The notes beneath the pieces were generated by a model. That model saw only the letters and a program-made list of their open reading frames with translations, had not been told where the DNA came from and did not search any database. Source: Trichopria drosophilae (Eukaryota; Arthropoda; Insecta; Hymenoptera; Diapriidae). From it: a stretch of DNA of 64,000 bases. Positions 45,890 through 57,905 of this stretch are shown piece after piece. The position numbers and the translations under genes were made by a program. Within the stretch, counting starts at the first letter, position 1. Each line of letters starts with the position of its first letter. The DNA lies in assembly GCA_030407085.1 (NCBI GenBank), contig CM059584.1, positions 109,941,001 to 110,005,000 on the forward strand, in the 5' to 3' direction.

Positions 45890-46445
45890 AATAAATAATA
45901 TTTCGGAAAAAAGTGATTTTTATTTATTTATGAAAATTCTCGGTCAGTTCTCAATTAATATCTTTGGGATTTTCTAGGATACTGTCTATAGTAAGTAGAA
46001 TTGCTTTTACAGAGCCCGAATTTTGAAAAAATCCATTCAGTCATCTTTAATTTAATTTTTTTAGTGAAACTTCCTAAGGGAGTTTTAAAACGGTCCGCCG
46101 ATAAAGTTGGAATTTATACTAAAAAGCCCCCAGCAAACACAAAAGTAACAGTTATGTAACAACTATGTAACATTTATGTAACAATGTAACCATTACGTAA
46201 ATATTACATAATTGTTACTTTCCGTGTTTGCAGGGAAATTAATTAAAAATGTCTGAATTCATTTGTCAAAATTCGGGCTTTATAAGGGTAATTCTACTGT
46301 CTATATACGACCAATTAACGAACCTCAAAGAAATTCATTAGGACGAGAACTATTAGAAAGATGTGATTTTTATTTATTTCCAATGACTCTCGGTCAATTC
46401 TTAATTAACGACTTTGGCATTCTGTAAGAGTCCGTATTAGTTCAG
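45890..46445. mobile_element. GGGTTCTAAAG family, rearranged copies split by a mini-palindrome
   Basis: A right half (TTTCTAGGATACTGTCTAT, AGAGCCCGAATTTTGAAA) ends near 46080. A left half follows in the typical order (GGTCCGCCGATAAAG ... AATTCGGGCTTTATAAG) to about 46445. The 107-bp CCCAGCAAACAC element interrupts it at 46129. Confidence 0.6.
46129..46235. mobile_element. CCCAGCAAACAC mini-palindrome, copy 3, inserted
   Basis: CCCAGCAAACACAAAAGTAAC and GTTACTTTCCGTGTTTGCAGGG bound GTAAC/GTTAC words. It splits the surrounding GGGTTCTAAAG MITE between ACTAAAAAGC and AAATTAATTAAAAATG, which shows that it has moved. Confidence 0.75.
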
Positions 46446-46566
46446 TCACTGGGATTTGCCCGTGAAATTCTATCAAGCAACACCGATTTTCATGAAAATT
46501 TGGAGTTAGGTTCTACCTAACGTCTACTTCAAAGTTGATCTTTTGCCGGTGGTTGCTTCTACCTGC

Positions 46567-46585
46567 GGGGGGGGGGGGGGGGGGG
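46567..46585. repeat. Poly(G) tract of 19
   Basis: An uninterrupted run of 19 G followed by CCC, unusual in this AT-rich sequence and prone to assembly error. Confidence 0.9.
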
Positions 46586-48251
46586 CCCAGGGAGGGTCGA
46601 ATTTGTTTTATTGAAAACAAACCCCACGTTAAATAGAGGGGTGAATTTTAAGCAAAAAATGTCCTATGCAATTTATTGGTATATAATCGATACTTTTTGA
46701 GTTATTTGAGCTTGAAGATGTTAATTTTTAGACTAAAAAAGGCATGGTTTTCGATGATTTTTCATGAATATCTTAAAAACCACATGTTTTAGCAAAAAAT
46801 TATACAAACCAAAATTGAAGGTAATGAAACAACGAAGAGATTCGTTTTTTATTTTTTGTTTTATGTGCATTAGAACCAAAGTTATGGCTCCTTGAAGAAC
46901 ACTTCGCATTCTATGATATCGAAACTCGAACATTTCAACTTGAATTAGCGGGGAAACGAAAAGTTTATTAAAAAAGCTCATTGTACCTATTTTGAAGTAC
47001 TTGAAAGGAGCTTTAAATTAGTTCGGTTGAAGTCGCTAGCATAAAAATTGACAGAGTTATGGCGATTTTAAAATGATTTTCTTAGTTATTAGTAAAGAAA
47101 ATCGGTAATAAAATTAATGCCCTTAAAATTAACAGATATCCTTCTGCAATTTATTTTATTTATATCAGCTTTGAACGAATTTGATTATTTTTCATTATCG
47201 GAAGCAATGTCCCTTTGCTTCATGATAATGAAAAATAAATATCTCGTTTTTTTTTCATTTACAACATTAATTATCACTGCGTCCAAGGTAAGGATGTCGA
47301 AAACCCTGCTGATGAGCACATACGGCATCCTGGTGCGAAACGCATTTCTACAATAGTTTATAATATTAGTATCAAATTTAAGCGCTAGAGGGACGATTAA
47401 ATTAAAACTGAACCCTATTTGTACTCGTTTTCATAACATTTTGTTATTAATATCGATTTATTTGTCGAACTGTATTTTGTCAACTTTACGAGGCTCTTGT
47501 AGGGTTCAGTTTTAATTTAATCGCATCGTATTAGAGGACAAAAAATTTTTGTTTTTTCAAGGCCTACAACTTTTTTCTGTGTGATATTTCGGTAACTATG
47601 TGTCGAAACGAGTTAAACGCGAAAATCCTGAAAATCGGCATTTATCCCGTTTTTATGGCTATAACAAGAGAGATATTCATTATAGATCAAAAACCAATAG
47701 ACACAATTTATAGAGCTTTAAACTATCTTTAAAATGAGCTCCGGTTCGTTAAGGTACCTTCAAACCGAGTCGAGATATTTCAACAAAAGTGATTTTTTCA
47801 CTTAAATTTTAGTGTTGAATAACTTAAAAACTCTACCTTCCCGAACATTTTTTTAGAGGAAAAAGTTGTTCAGAATTATCTGTAGAATCTAGAGTTAGCC
47901 GCTGGGTAATGGTTGGCCGATCACCCTGTATAACTATCCCAGGGGTTGGTTTTCGCGGGCGAAACGTATCGTGAATAATAAATTATATCCCTTGCTGTAT
48001 TTGGTCGTTCAGTCAACTTACTTGTGGTTGATTTCAATCGAATACACGCCCAAATCTAGAATTTTACAATTATTTTCAAATAGAGGTAGTTTTCACCCTT
48101 TAAAAATAAAAAACAACATGGTTAACTTTAAAGTAGAGGGTAAAGGTTGTTTCAAAGAGTTTCACAGTTTTTCCGTATTTCCTCTCCAGTGACTGGACTA
48201 TGTATAGAAAATAGAATTACACTTATGTATATATATAAGTTCAATTTTGAA
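46586..48251. other. Non-coding repeat-like sequence with a hairpin
   Basis: No gene recognised. Inverted words GATTAAATTAAAACTGAACC (47397) and GGTTCAGTTTTAATTTAATC (about 47503) form a hairpin of about 150 bp. GATCACCCTGTATA near 47925 resembles the end of a common insect DNA transposon. About 47308-47395 repeats 30707-30775 in diverged form. Confidence 0.4.
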
Positions 48252-48622
48252 AAATTGATCCTCCGGTAAGGTAGGAAGTTTCACTAAAAAACGGAAATTA
48301 AAGATGGCTGATTAAAGTTTCAAAATTCAAGCTTTGTAAAGGCAACTGTAATTATTATAGACGGTTTCCTAGAAAATACCAAAGACGTTAATTAAGAACT
48401 GACCGAGAATTTGTTGAAATATGTAAAAAAAAAACTTAGTTCAGAAAATTTTCGGTCAATTTTGAATTAACTTCTTTGGCATTTTATAGGGTACCGTATA
48501 CATATAGTAATTAGAATTGCCCTTACAGAGCCCGATTTTTGGAAAAATCGATTCTGTTATTGTTTATTAACGTTTTTTACAGAGAATTCCTACCTTATCG
48601 GCAGAGCACTTTATAACCCCCT
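48252..48622. mobile_element. GGGTTCTAAAG palindromic MITE, copy
   Basis: TCCTCCGGTAAGGTAGGAAG on the left and CTTATCGGCAGAGCAC with TATAACCCCCTTAA on the right are the family ends; the left tip is truncated. The halves mirror around 48430. Confidence 0.7.
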
Positions 48623-48842
48623 TAAGAGGGTCAACGAAAATCGATTGAAAAATATTCAAATTTTTAATTTTAGCGAATACTTAATTCCAATGAATTCGAA
48701 TTAAGCGCAATTAATACATGCTCAATAATCACATATTCGAAATAAAGAATTCTTTAAGTATTTTTTTTATTTATTTATTCATACATTAACGGCCTAAAGG
48801 CCTTTTACAATAATAAAATAATAATAATGGCGTAACAGTGCT

Positions 48843-51448
48843 TCAAAATATAAAATAAAACAAGACTCTTAAGACATATAAAACATCGTGAAAATAATGT
48901 AAAGATTCAATGGTTGGTAGGTTAAATCTATGCGAGAGTGACGAATAGTCGTGATCAAAGTATAACATTGGGGACTTGATTTTAAATGAGAGGTAACGGA
49001 TAAATCTGTGCTGAACCGATTCAAGTTTCTTAATCCGAGTCTTTAAATACGGTGCCCAAACTTGAGAGCAATACAGAAAATGAGGTAAGACAAGTGACTG
49101 ATAAATTAATAGTAAAGTATGTGAATTTGTGAAATCTCTAGTAGTTCTACGAAGGAATCCAAGAGCCGAAAACCCCTTCGCTAACACATGGCAATGATCA
49201 TCGAATTTTAAAGACGAGTCGATTATTACTCCTAAATCATTAATAGAGTTTACCGACTCGAGAGGATGGTTACAGATGTCATATAACAACTGATAAGATT
49301 TTGTAGATCTATAAAATGAAATTGATTTACATTTATCAATATTTAAGGTAAGTCGATTGGAGGTAGCCCAAATGACAACCGAGTGAAGATCTCTTTGCAA
49401 CTTAGATGCATCACGAGGAGATCCAATCTCATAAAATAGTTTAATGTCATCAGCGTACAATAAGAATTTAGAAAAACTAATACTATCAGATATATCATTT
49501 ATGAATAGTGTAAAGAGAATAGGCCCTAAATGGGATCCTTGTGGAACACCAGATGACACCTGGTAAGGGTTTGAAAGGCCGCCACGAATACGAACAATCT
49601 GCGAACGGTTTGTAAGATAAGAACTGAGCCATTTAATTGTTGACCCTTCAATACCTAAGTTGTAGAGTTTACCAACCAAAAGACCATGATCAATTGAATC
49701 GAAGGCCTTGGAGAAGTCGAGATAGACAGCATCGACCTGTTTAAATCTCTCAAGAGCATTTGAGACATAATCTACAAACAAAAGCAAGTTTGTGGTCGTT
49801 GATCTTCCCCTTATGAACCCATGCTGTTCATTACATATACGTTGAGAAAGAGATGACATGAACTTGTCTGCGATGATGCAATCCATCAGTTTTGGGAAAA
49901 CACTCAAAACTGAAATAGGCCTATGGTTCATGACATTCCTTTGTCCCCGGATTTAAAGATTGGCGTAATGTACGAGGTTTTCCAAACACTGGGGAATTGA
50001 CCAGAGTTTAGAGATTGGTTGAAGATCATAAAGAGGGGTTTAACTAAAGAATTAGCACATGATTTCACAAAGGTCGGAGGAAAAAGGTCAGGACCGAAGC
50101 TACCAGAATTATTGAGTTTATTAATTGCAACTAAAATGTCAGCTTCAGAAATCCTCAAGTTGGATATTTCATCATCAATATGGGTAACATCCGAGATTTT
50201 AGGGATTGTTGGTGAGTCCAAATAAACAGATTTAAAAAATTCCGCAAAAAGATTCGGAATATCATTACTTGACGCAAGCTCATTCCCCAAAAACATACTA
50301 CACGGGAATTCCTTAGAGGATTTAAGATCTTTGACGTAAGACCAAAAGGATCTCAAACTGTTTGCTGTATTTGATTCGATTTTAATAAAGTATTCCTTGT
50401 AACATTGTTTACTTAGTTTAATACATTTAGCATGAAGTTTTTTAAACTGTTTTAAAAGATCCACATCATTAGTTTCCCGCCATGCTTTGTGTATAATTTT
50501 CTTATCCGCTATGAGATCCTTTAGGTTTTTAGAATACCATATCGGAAATGAACTGGAATACAATCTCTTTAGAGGAATAAATTTGTTAGCAATCACATAT
50601 AAAATTTCATAAAACTTCGAAACATTTACAGTGACATTAGAATTAGATAAGAGTAAGTTCCAATCCACTGCCGATAGGGACGCAATAATATTTCTGTAGT
50701 CGGCCTTGTTGAAATCCCATTGTGTTGAAGTGTAATGCCTAGGAACCTCAGTGTCATCAATAAATTGGAAGAATGCTGGATCATGATGAGTTTCCTTGTT
50801 TACGAGAAAATCCATTGAGTCAACATGTTTGAAATTCATCGAGTTACAAAAGAGCAGGTCTAATGTATAACCTTTCAAAGGATTGACAAGATACAATTGT
50901 CGTAGTCCATGTAAACTGAACATGTTGCATAATGCTAGTGCATTTTCTCTGACATTCACATCTGAGTGAGTACATAAACAGTTTAAACCGGATGTAGAAA
51001 ACCATGTAGTGCACGGAAGATTGTAGTCTCCAAATAACAGCACGACATGGTCGTTATAGCAATTTATGAGGTTATCAATATCTGTAAGATGTTCCTCGAA
51101 AATCCTCGTTGATGAATGTGGAGGTATGTAGGTTCCCCCAACCATAAATTTTGTAGATTTCACGTGAATGGTAACAAACAGATGCTCAATGTTATTAAAG
51201 AGCACATTGCAGCGAGCAACATTGAATGTTTGTCTAACTGCAATTAAGACCCCGCCACCGTAACCGCTTATACCTGTTGCAGTTTCTCTATCATGCCTAA
51301 AGATAGAAAAGCCAAGCAGACCAAGCTCACTGTCTAAGATACCGGAGTGTAGGTAGGTCTCCGTCAAAATTAAGACGTCTGGCTGAGGGCACATCAAAGA
51401 AATTTTATTTTTTATCACAGATAATTTAGTTCTTAAACCATTAACGTT
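48843..51448 (-). pseudogene. LINE ORF2: AP endonuclease plus reverse transcriptase
   Basis: Reading begins NVNGLRTKLSVIK at 51448, just after an in-frame TAA at 51449-51451 where the family would have Gln. Endonuclease motifs follow: LILTETYL, GGTYIPP, LFGDYNLP and HHDPAFF. A one-base deletion near 49935 shifts the frame between SGDKG and MNHRPISVLSV. The RT part (362 codons, 48843-49931) has YLDFSKAFDSIDH at about residues 70-82, SGVPQGSHLGP at 127-137 and the catalytic YADD at 159-162. The C terminus ends abruptly in VLFYFIF, shorter than usual. The pair of enzymes would nick target DNA and copy the RNA in place. Assignment to the Jockey/CR1 group is from motif style only. Confidence 0.88.
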
Positions 51449-51492
51449 TTAGTAAAAAAATATAATATTATGTTTAATTTAACAATCACTAA

Positions 51493-52548
51493 TTAGTTTT
51501 TTGAAGTAGACGGTTGATTTTTGTCAAGAATTGTAGGTGTGCCCATTACAAACTTGACGACTTTGGGAGACTCAGGGTGCGAGGCATTATGAACCTTAGC
51601 AGATTTTTTTAGTTCGTTATATAGAGAACGCTGTGTTGGAGTATAATCCGCTGCTACATTCAGTCCCTTTGGAAGTGATTTCTAACTCCTAAGTACTACT
51701 TGTGCTTCAGCATAATTCGTCATTATCACCAAGATAGGTCGTGATTTCCCTTGATAAAACAAACCTAAACGTCTAATATTGTGACAAGTCACGTTTAGTT
51801 TATCTAGGCATTCCTTAACATATGCTAAATCCTCTTGAGCATTATTGTTGTCAATTGCATTATAAACAATGATGTTAGATTCGCGCCTAGTCCTATCTCT
51901 TGCCTCGCGTATCCAAGTCTCCACATTACTCCCATTTGAGTTATCACTTATAGCAGATTGTTTCGACTCAAGACTGTCAACTCTTTCATTCAAAGCCTTA
52001 GTCTTAGATTCCGTTAAGGAGAATCTAGAATTAATTTCAGCTAATGATTTATTGACATCATTGAATCTGGACTGAAGGTCCTTATTACCATTCCTGAGAT
52101 CTGAAATGGCTGACTCAAAGTTCATCATTCGACTATCCAGTTTATCGTTTCCAGATTTGACTTCTGATATCGATGTTTCAATGCCCTTCATTCGAGTATC
52201 GAACTTACTCCAAAAGGAATTAAAATACGACTTAAAATCATCTTTGCTCATAAAATTATCCAAATGTTGTTTTAACAGTGAGTCGTTACACTGCACAATC
52301 GGAGCAAGAGATTGTGGAGAAGATAAAACCGGAGTTGTTGGACGAGAATGTTTCGATTGACTTCTTGGCTCATCTAGTCATTTGCAACATTTATGGAAAC
52401 TTCCGTCTGTTCTGGGTTTCGCTCTTTCCTTGCAGCCCGTATGATAAAGTGTATCACATGTTACACATTTAACAGCTAATTCTAAATTCCCAATGGGAGA
52501 CTTTTTGTCCCCACACAGACCACAATGTATCGCTCCTGATGAACTCAT
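51493..52548 (-). pseudogene. LINE ORF1: zinc finger plus coiled coil, two in-frame stops
   Basis: From the ATG at 52548 one frame runs 352 codons to TAA at 51493, interrupted only by TGA (after HKCCK, near 52378) and TAG (after VVLRS, near 51680). Residues 8-57 contain CGLCG, CVTCDTLYHTGC and a final HKCC, a PHD-like zinc-binding pattern. The middle (about 90-165) is a heptad-rich coiled coil (MKGIETSISEVKSGNDKL and so on). The part after it, ESNIIVYNAIDN and RPILVI, resembles the RNA-binding domain of LINE ORF1 proteins. The last 60 residues are KSLPKGLNVAADYTPTQRS to the end. ORF1 proteins package the element's RNA. Confidence 0.8.
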
Positions 52549-53638
52549 TTCTAACACAGTTTAGATTATTTAAAATAACCACGTGTCAAATTTGATGTTA
52601 TGTAGTCTGAGCAACAAAAGTTTAAACTTCCAATGTTCCTGGAGAAGATAGTTTACACTAACACGCAATTTAATGCCGATTGCAACTCTGCAGCTACTAA
52701 TACTCGATTCGTTTAGTTCAAACTAATATACTAAGAAAATTTGGAGTATAATACAATAACACGTAATATAAGCAACTACAAGTTAAACGCCATTTTGATA
52801 ATTGAGATTATTTAAGTTCGCAAAGAATCATACATAAAGTGTTCCAAAAGCAGTCAAAAAGTAATCGTTATGACAAAATGTATGAATTGAAACACGATCG
52901 GTCAGATATAAAGTCTTTCACAGTTGCAGTAAAAGTCGTAAAGTATTCTTTGTTAACAAATCCATGATACACGGTATGTGCGGTCATCTTGAACAGTCCG
53001 TCGGTAACAGTGGATGTTTCAAGTGCCCACCGAATGATGGTGCATCAAGTGCTTTCAACACATGCCCTCTGTATATTATCATATACCCAATCATACTCGC
53101 AAGTGATGAAGGTACGAGTTATTCCATATAAAAGCACCTCCTTCTGCATGACATGATATAAATATTCGTACCATCTGCGAAGTCGACTGTAATATACCAA
53201 TAAAAGTCAATAATGTATAGGGAAATGCGTTGTGTCAATGATTGCGTGTTTTAGTACATTTTATTTTATTACCACGTTTTTATCAACTCGTATTCTTGTC
53301 TGTCTGTCTGTTTGTCCGGTGCAAATCTTGTAATCGATTTTAAACTAACTTCCCGATGAGCTAGAGACTTGAAACTTTGAGGATAGGCCAAAATTGGATG
53401 ACAATGCATTCCTTTACCGTTTATTACAAGTTTCAATCAGTTTTAAGAACAATTTCAGCAATTTTAAATTTTATATGAAAAAAAAATTAAGGTTAAGCGG
53501 AGGGCCCGGCGTTTTCCCCCCTTCCACCGTCGCGCTTGTCCTTTGTTCTCCTTTCGCAATCGGGAAAAGTCCTCCACTGACGTCATTAATTCTCTTGCCT
53601 ATATATACTCATTCACGACGGCAAGCGGAGCAGTTAAG

Positions 53639-53881
53639 ATGGCACAAGAGACATCAACACAGCGCAAGCGACGGCTAGAGAAGGAGAAGAAAAAAAGATT
53701 GGAGAAGCAGCTACAGGAATCGGAGGCAAGTAAAACTATTAAATTGGCCAAACGGCGAAAGGCAAATGAAGATGCGACTGATGAACAACGTGATATTAGA
53801 CGTGCAAAAGATAAGGCACGAAAAAAAAAGAAAGGGCAAACGAAGAACCCAAGCAATACTCCTCTTGCCGCCCTAGGCTAA
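53639..53881 (+). pseudogene. Helitron N-terminal basic region
   Basis: From the ATG at 53639 an 80-residue frame reads MAQETSTQRKRRLEKEKKK and continues with ANEDATDEQRDIRRAKDKAR. Repeats of R.ANE..EQR... are typical of the N terminus of Helitron polyproteins. It ends at a TAA about 40 bp before the helicase remnant, in another frame, consistent with a large internal deletion. Confidence 0.55.
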
Positions 53882-53922
53882 CCTGAGAGCGAACGAGACG
53901 GCCGAACAAAATTTCTCGCGCC

Positions 53923-54594
53923 TTGCTAGTGATGCCGAACGACACTGTTCTAGAGCACTATCGAGCCAATGGAGAACGTATTTACCGAATCGTTGCTCAA
54001 GATGTCCTTGTGAATGCAATAAGAAATACCGACAATGTGAATATGGCAAACATTGTATCGGGCAATATAAATAAGACTGGAGGATTGCCAAAAGAGTTGG
54101 AAATTTTTGATGGAGCAAGAGTGATGTTGCGCTCAAATTGAAATATTGAACAAGGACTTGTGACTGGCGCCATGGGCACAGTAACAGAAATCGTTTGGCC
54201 ATTATTCCGCCGAGATCAAATGTACAACGAAGACGTTCCATCTGTTCGCATAGACTTTAATCGTGATGGAATACATTTGATTCAGCCGAAGTCAATTCAA
54301 TTTCCGGCATTAAGGAATTTTGTCGCAATGGAGCGGACTTCCCTTGATATTGTGTTGGGCTTGCACAGTACATAAAATGCAAGTATGCACAGTTGATCAT
54401 GCTGTTGTATACCTAGGACCTGCACTATTGTCCAATGGACAGGCTTATGTGGGGCACTAAGCCGTGTCAGATCTCTCGATGGCTTGCGCATTGAAGAATT
54501 AGACTGTACAAAATTAACTGGCAAAACTCCATGTAATGAGGAAGCAATGAGTGAAATGGAGCGATTACGACAACTTGAACCTCCGCCGCCATAA
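53923..54594 (+). pseudogene. Helitron Pif1-like helicase, C-terminal remnant
   Basis: GGLPKELEIFDGARVMLRSN is followed by a TGA, then GLVTGAMGTVTEIVWP, VPSVRIDFNRDGIHLIQP and IVLGLHST (54160-54375). A frameshift gives VHKMQVCTVDHAVVYLG and NGQAYVG; another gives GALSRVRSLDGLRIEELD and KLTGKTPCN to the end at 54594. These are the last helicase motifs of Helitron proteins (V and VI, with HKMQG..VD and ALSRVRSLDGL). One stop and two frameshifts; inactive. Confidence 0.8.
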
Positions 54595-54763
54595 AGCCAA
54601 ATTTTCTACGTTCTTTAAATGTTGCTGTGTTTTCTGAATAAATATAATTCTAAAACCACTTGCATATTCTTTTCATTTTGAAACTGCTCTTTTTAGATTG
54701 TTTATTACTGTAATAGTTTAAAATTGATTGTAAAATTTGACCTATTAAAATTAAAAAGCAGAA

Positions 54764-55239
54764 AATAATTAATGAATAGAAAGTTCTTTTTAAAAACCAC
54801 GTTTTTATAAATGGACTAAAAAGGATAACATAATTTTTCCCATCCACACAGGTCACTAATACCATGCAATCATTTTTCATTTTATTAGGAAATAAAATAT
54901 TTTTAAGACTTAAAATGGAAAACTTGGGGCGCAATAGAGGTAACAGAAATGACTCCTCGACGAACAATAACAAATGAGAAACTTATGCTTAAATGAACAA
55001 TATGACACGCCAGTTTAGACATGATAAGTCATTTCTGTTGCCTATATTGCGCCCCACGTTTTCCATTTTAAGTCTTAAAAATATTTAATTTCCTAATAAA
55101 ATGAAAAATGATTGCATGGTATTAGTGACCTGTGTGGATGGGAAAAATTACTTTATTCTTTTTAGTCCATTTATAAAAACGTGGTTTTTAAAAAGAACTT
55201 TTTATTCATTAATTATTTCATATAAACTTTTACAAGTGG
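54764..55239. repeat. 476-bp hairpin repeat
   Basis: AATAATTAATGAATAGAAAG (about 54765) and GTTCTTTTTAAAAACCACG are mirrored by CGTGGTTTTTAAAAAGAAC and its continuation to 55239. Arms of about 200 bp are nearly identical (CATCCACACAGGTCACTAAT in both), with a loop of about 57 nt near 54990. Two mirrored frames sharing MKNDCMVLVTCVDGKNY are a by-product of the inversion. Confidence 0.75.
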
Positions 55240-55389
55240 TTGTTTTAACTTTTTACAAAAGAATTATAGTAGAACTTCACTTTATTGTCCTTTACTTTGT
55301 TAGCACTTTCACATCCCTGCTGAAAAAATACTATAGAACACGATTCAGAAAACATATAGAGTACCATACAAATTGTATTTACTAAAAAA

Positions 55390-55745
55390 AAGTAGCTAAT
55401 ATACCTAAATATTAACGTTATAGGAATGTTGAGGGCTTACAATTTTATTAAAAACTTCCTTAAAAGAATTCGTTAGGAATTCTTAAATATTTCGATACTA
55501 ATTGGGTATTCGTGTTAGTTCGTAAAAGAATTCTTTATGAAAATGTTATGAGCTTTGAAGAACCTTTTACCAAATACGTTTAAAACAAGAATTTTTATGT
55601 AACTCTTTATTTAATAACTATATCGGACATTCGTTATATTTTTAAACATGCGCAAAGAATTCTTATGGAATTCTTCTTTCATAAAAGCATTCAAGAAGTA
55701 TTCTTTTAGAATATTTAAAAATGTTGATTTGCTTATTGGGGATGT
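55390..55745. repeat. AAAGAATTCTTT word cluster
   Basis: AAAGAATTCG, GGAATTCTTAAA, AAAGAATTCTTT, CAAAGAATTCTTATGG and GTATTCTTTTAG recur in about 350 bp. Related words continue at 58040 (AAAGAATTCTTTATTTCG). Confidence 0.5.
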
Positions 55746-56707
55746 ATTCAATTCGTTTGAGTTCTTTTTCGTTTGTTGGATAATTAGAATATAAATTTTA
55801 ATTTAATACAAGCCCATACATTGTGTTGGAAAGTTTGTTTTTGGCGAACAAAAATGATTCCACCAGAATTTGCGACTATTTAGCTGCATGGAAAACATTT
55901 AATTAGAATAGAGGGGTGACAGGAAGTTATATATCTTTGTTTTTCCTTTTTTCCAACGATGCGTTCCTGTTACCGCGAAACTCGCGCACATAATTGCTTG
56001 TTTACGTAATAACAAATACAGTTTTCCAGATATTCCTCCGATGATATTTATACAGAGATATGTAACGCTTTACGCCGGATGTTGTTAAAATCACACTATG
56101 AAGAAGTAACGACGAATTGATAATATACAATTAAATAAATCATCATGGTGTAGGCATTGTCTCATGCAATTGAACTTTTTCAAATGTTTTGAATACTGGA
56201 TATAGGCCCAAAGAAATGTTGAAATACTCCAAAAGAATACAACACACTGTAGATAGTCTCAAACTAACTATCATGATTACTATGAAATACAAAAATGAAT
56301 TTTATTTGTAACAATTCTTTTTGGTCGAAGAACAAAGTTCCGAAAATCAAAACCCTAAAAGGCTAAAATTTCGATATTGCATGAGTCCAAGGTGTTTTAA
56401 TTTGCTTCCATTTTGCCAAATTTTCAAAGACATATTATTTCTGAAAACAAATTTATATTTATTTTATAAACAAAAAGTTCTTCAACGTAAGTTCACATAA
56501 GTTGTGGCTAAGCTCCACGTGAGTGCTATTTGCGTCCTCCAATCAGATGACGATCGTTACTAACATTGAGTCTTGCCTTATTCAACAATTTGCGAATGCT
56601 TAAACCACTAACCACTAATCGAACACCTATACTAAATGGACCCCACGTATAACGTGATACTATACGGAACAACTCGTGCCTTTATCACTTGCGAGAATAA
56701 TTATGTA
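55746..56707. other. AT-rich spacer, no gene recognised
   Basis: No motif-bearing frame or clear repeat; unremarkable flank. Confidence 0.3.
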
Positions 56708-57905
56708 GGGGAGAGTCGTCAGGGTTGGGCCGCTGTCAGGGTTGGACCACTGCTATATTCCGCCCGCGAGACTAGCGCCCTCAACGTCAGAGCGTGGAAT
56801 TACTTCTCGCGGTAATAACAAATGTTTCAGAGCATTGCTCGTGCCAAACGGAAGTTTCAACAAGTGTAGTACTTTGAGTGAATTTTTAGTGTATAAAAAA
56901 GTTTTGAATTGTCCGTAAAGAAGGTCTTCAGACTTGGACGGAAAACATGTCAATGCCAACGTAAGTATATATTCTTATTGTGGGATTGACAATCAGTAAG
57001 TTTTCGAAGCGAAAAGTTAATTCCTTAACCTTTCTGTGTGTAACACGTATGGTCATGAAATAATGCTTATTGTTAGGGTTGGGGCACTTTTGTAGTCAGG
57101 GTTGGGTCGCATGTTTTAGCATAGTGACAATATAGTGAAAGTGAAGACGAAGACTTCTGCATCATTTGTTTTGCCAAGATGCCTCGGATCTTAAGCCGAA
57201 ACAACTCCGTTGCATGCATCGAATGCAAAAGGGAAGTGCATTTAAAGTGCGCCAAACTCACTATGAGTTATTCCATTTGCCAAAATTGCGAATCAGACTA
57301 ATGTTTGCCCAAAGATTTTTGCTTCAAAAAGTGTATACAGTAGTCCTTCCCTTATTCTAGTTTGTCCAGTCAGGCAAGATGGCGGCCTTCTTCCCTTATT
57401 CTAATTTTCTCCTCCTCCCCACTACTAAAATTTGCTGTCTCACTATTGTCTCTTTTTCCTTTGTTGCGCATGCGCCGTTATTTTTATATAGAAAATCCAC
57501 ACGTCAACACACATCAGTGGGGAGAACGCGTGCGGGGAAATATTAGAATAGGAGAAGAGAAAAAATTAGAATAAGGGAAATTAGAATAAGGGAAGTACTA
57601 CTGTACTTAGTTAAAAAGAAAGGATAATCTCATATTTGTTCATAAAAAATCATTTTAGTATTTATTTCACCGATTTTCAGCAGTGCCCCAACCCTGACAG
57701 CAATGGCCTAACCCTGACTGCGTTTCATTTTTTTTTGTATGTGTCTACAACTTTTTTTTAATGGCGCGGTGTTGATTCATTCAACGTGAAATGTTCTTGT
57801 AATCATCATAACTTTGAAATAATAGGACAAAGTCGGGTCATTTTTAATTCTAACAAAAGTTATAGACCAAAGTCAAAAAGTGGCCCAACCCTGACGGCAC
57901 TCCCC
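56708..57905. mobile_element. TIR element with CAGGGTTGGGCC words, TA-flanked
   Basis: GGGGAGAGTCGTCAGGGTTG and its near complement (CAACCCTGACGGCACTCCCC) are bordered by TA on both sides. The word TCAGGGTTGGGCC or its complement recurs at least seven times. A pogo-like MITE is nested at 57338. A GTAAGT donor after ATGTCAATGCCAAC at about 56962 might mark an old exon, but no transposase was recognised. Confidence 0.65.
57338..57603. mobile_element. pogo-like MITE nested in a TIR element
   Basis: CAGTAGTCCTTCCCTTATTC and its complement (ending AGTACTACTG) are flanked by TA duplications. The word AGAATAAGGG recurs in inverted orientation. 266 bp, no coding frame. Confidence 0.8.

Larger units (their letters stand above)
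48760..53190 (-). mobile_element. LINE (Jockey/CR1 group), inactive
   Basis: The minus strand carries ORF1 (51493-52548), ORF2 (48843-51448) and a short 3' UTR ending in an AATAAATAAATAAAAAAAA-like tail near 48760. The right limit is uncertain: 52549-53190 is probably 5' UTR or flank. The order ORF1, AP endonuclease, RT is that of non-LTR retrotransposons. Several stops and one frameshift make it inactive. Confidence 0.85.
53280..54595 (+). mobile_element. Helitron deletion derivative
   Basis: The left part has GTCTGTCTGTCTGTTTGTCC and ATCGATTTTAAACTAACTTC, sequences seen near the 5' end of insect Helitrons. A TATA-like CTATATATACTC at about 53599 precedes a frame for the basic N-terminal region (53639-53881). 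Directly after comes the C-terminal part of the helicase. The Rep domain and most of the helicase are missing. The precise ends (5' TC, 3' hairpin plus CTRR) could not be fixed. Confidence 0.65.

Noticed and set aside
53599..54241. Minus-strand frames of 85 and 122 codons
   Set aside because: Antisense shadows of the Helitron remnant, which has recognisable helicase motifs on the plus strand.
54650..55385. Two frames sharing MKNDCMVLVTCVDGKNY
   Set aside because: Mirror images from a hairpin repeat; no known domain, and the AT-rich hydrophobic tail is typical of random reading.
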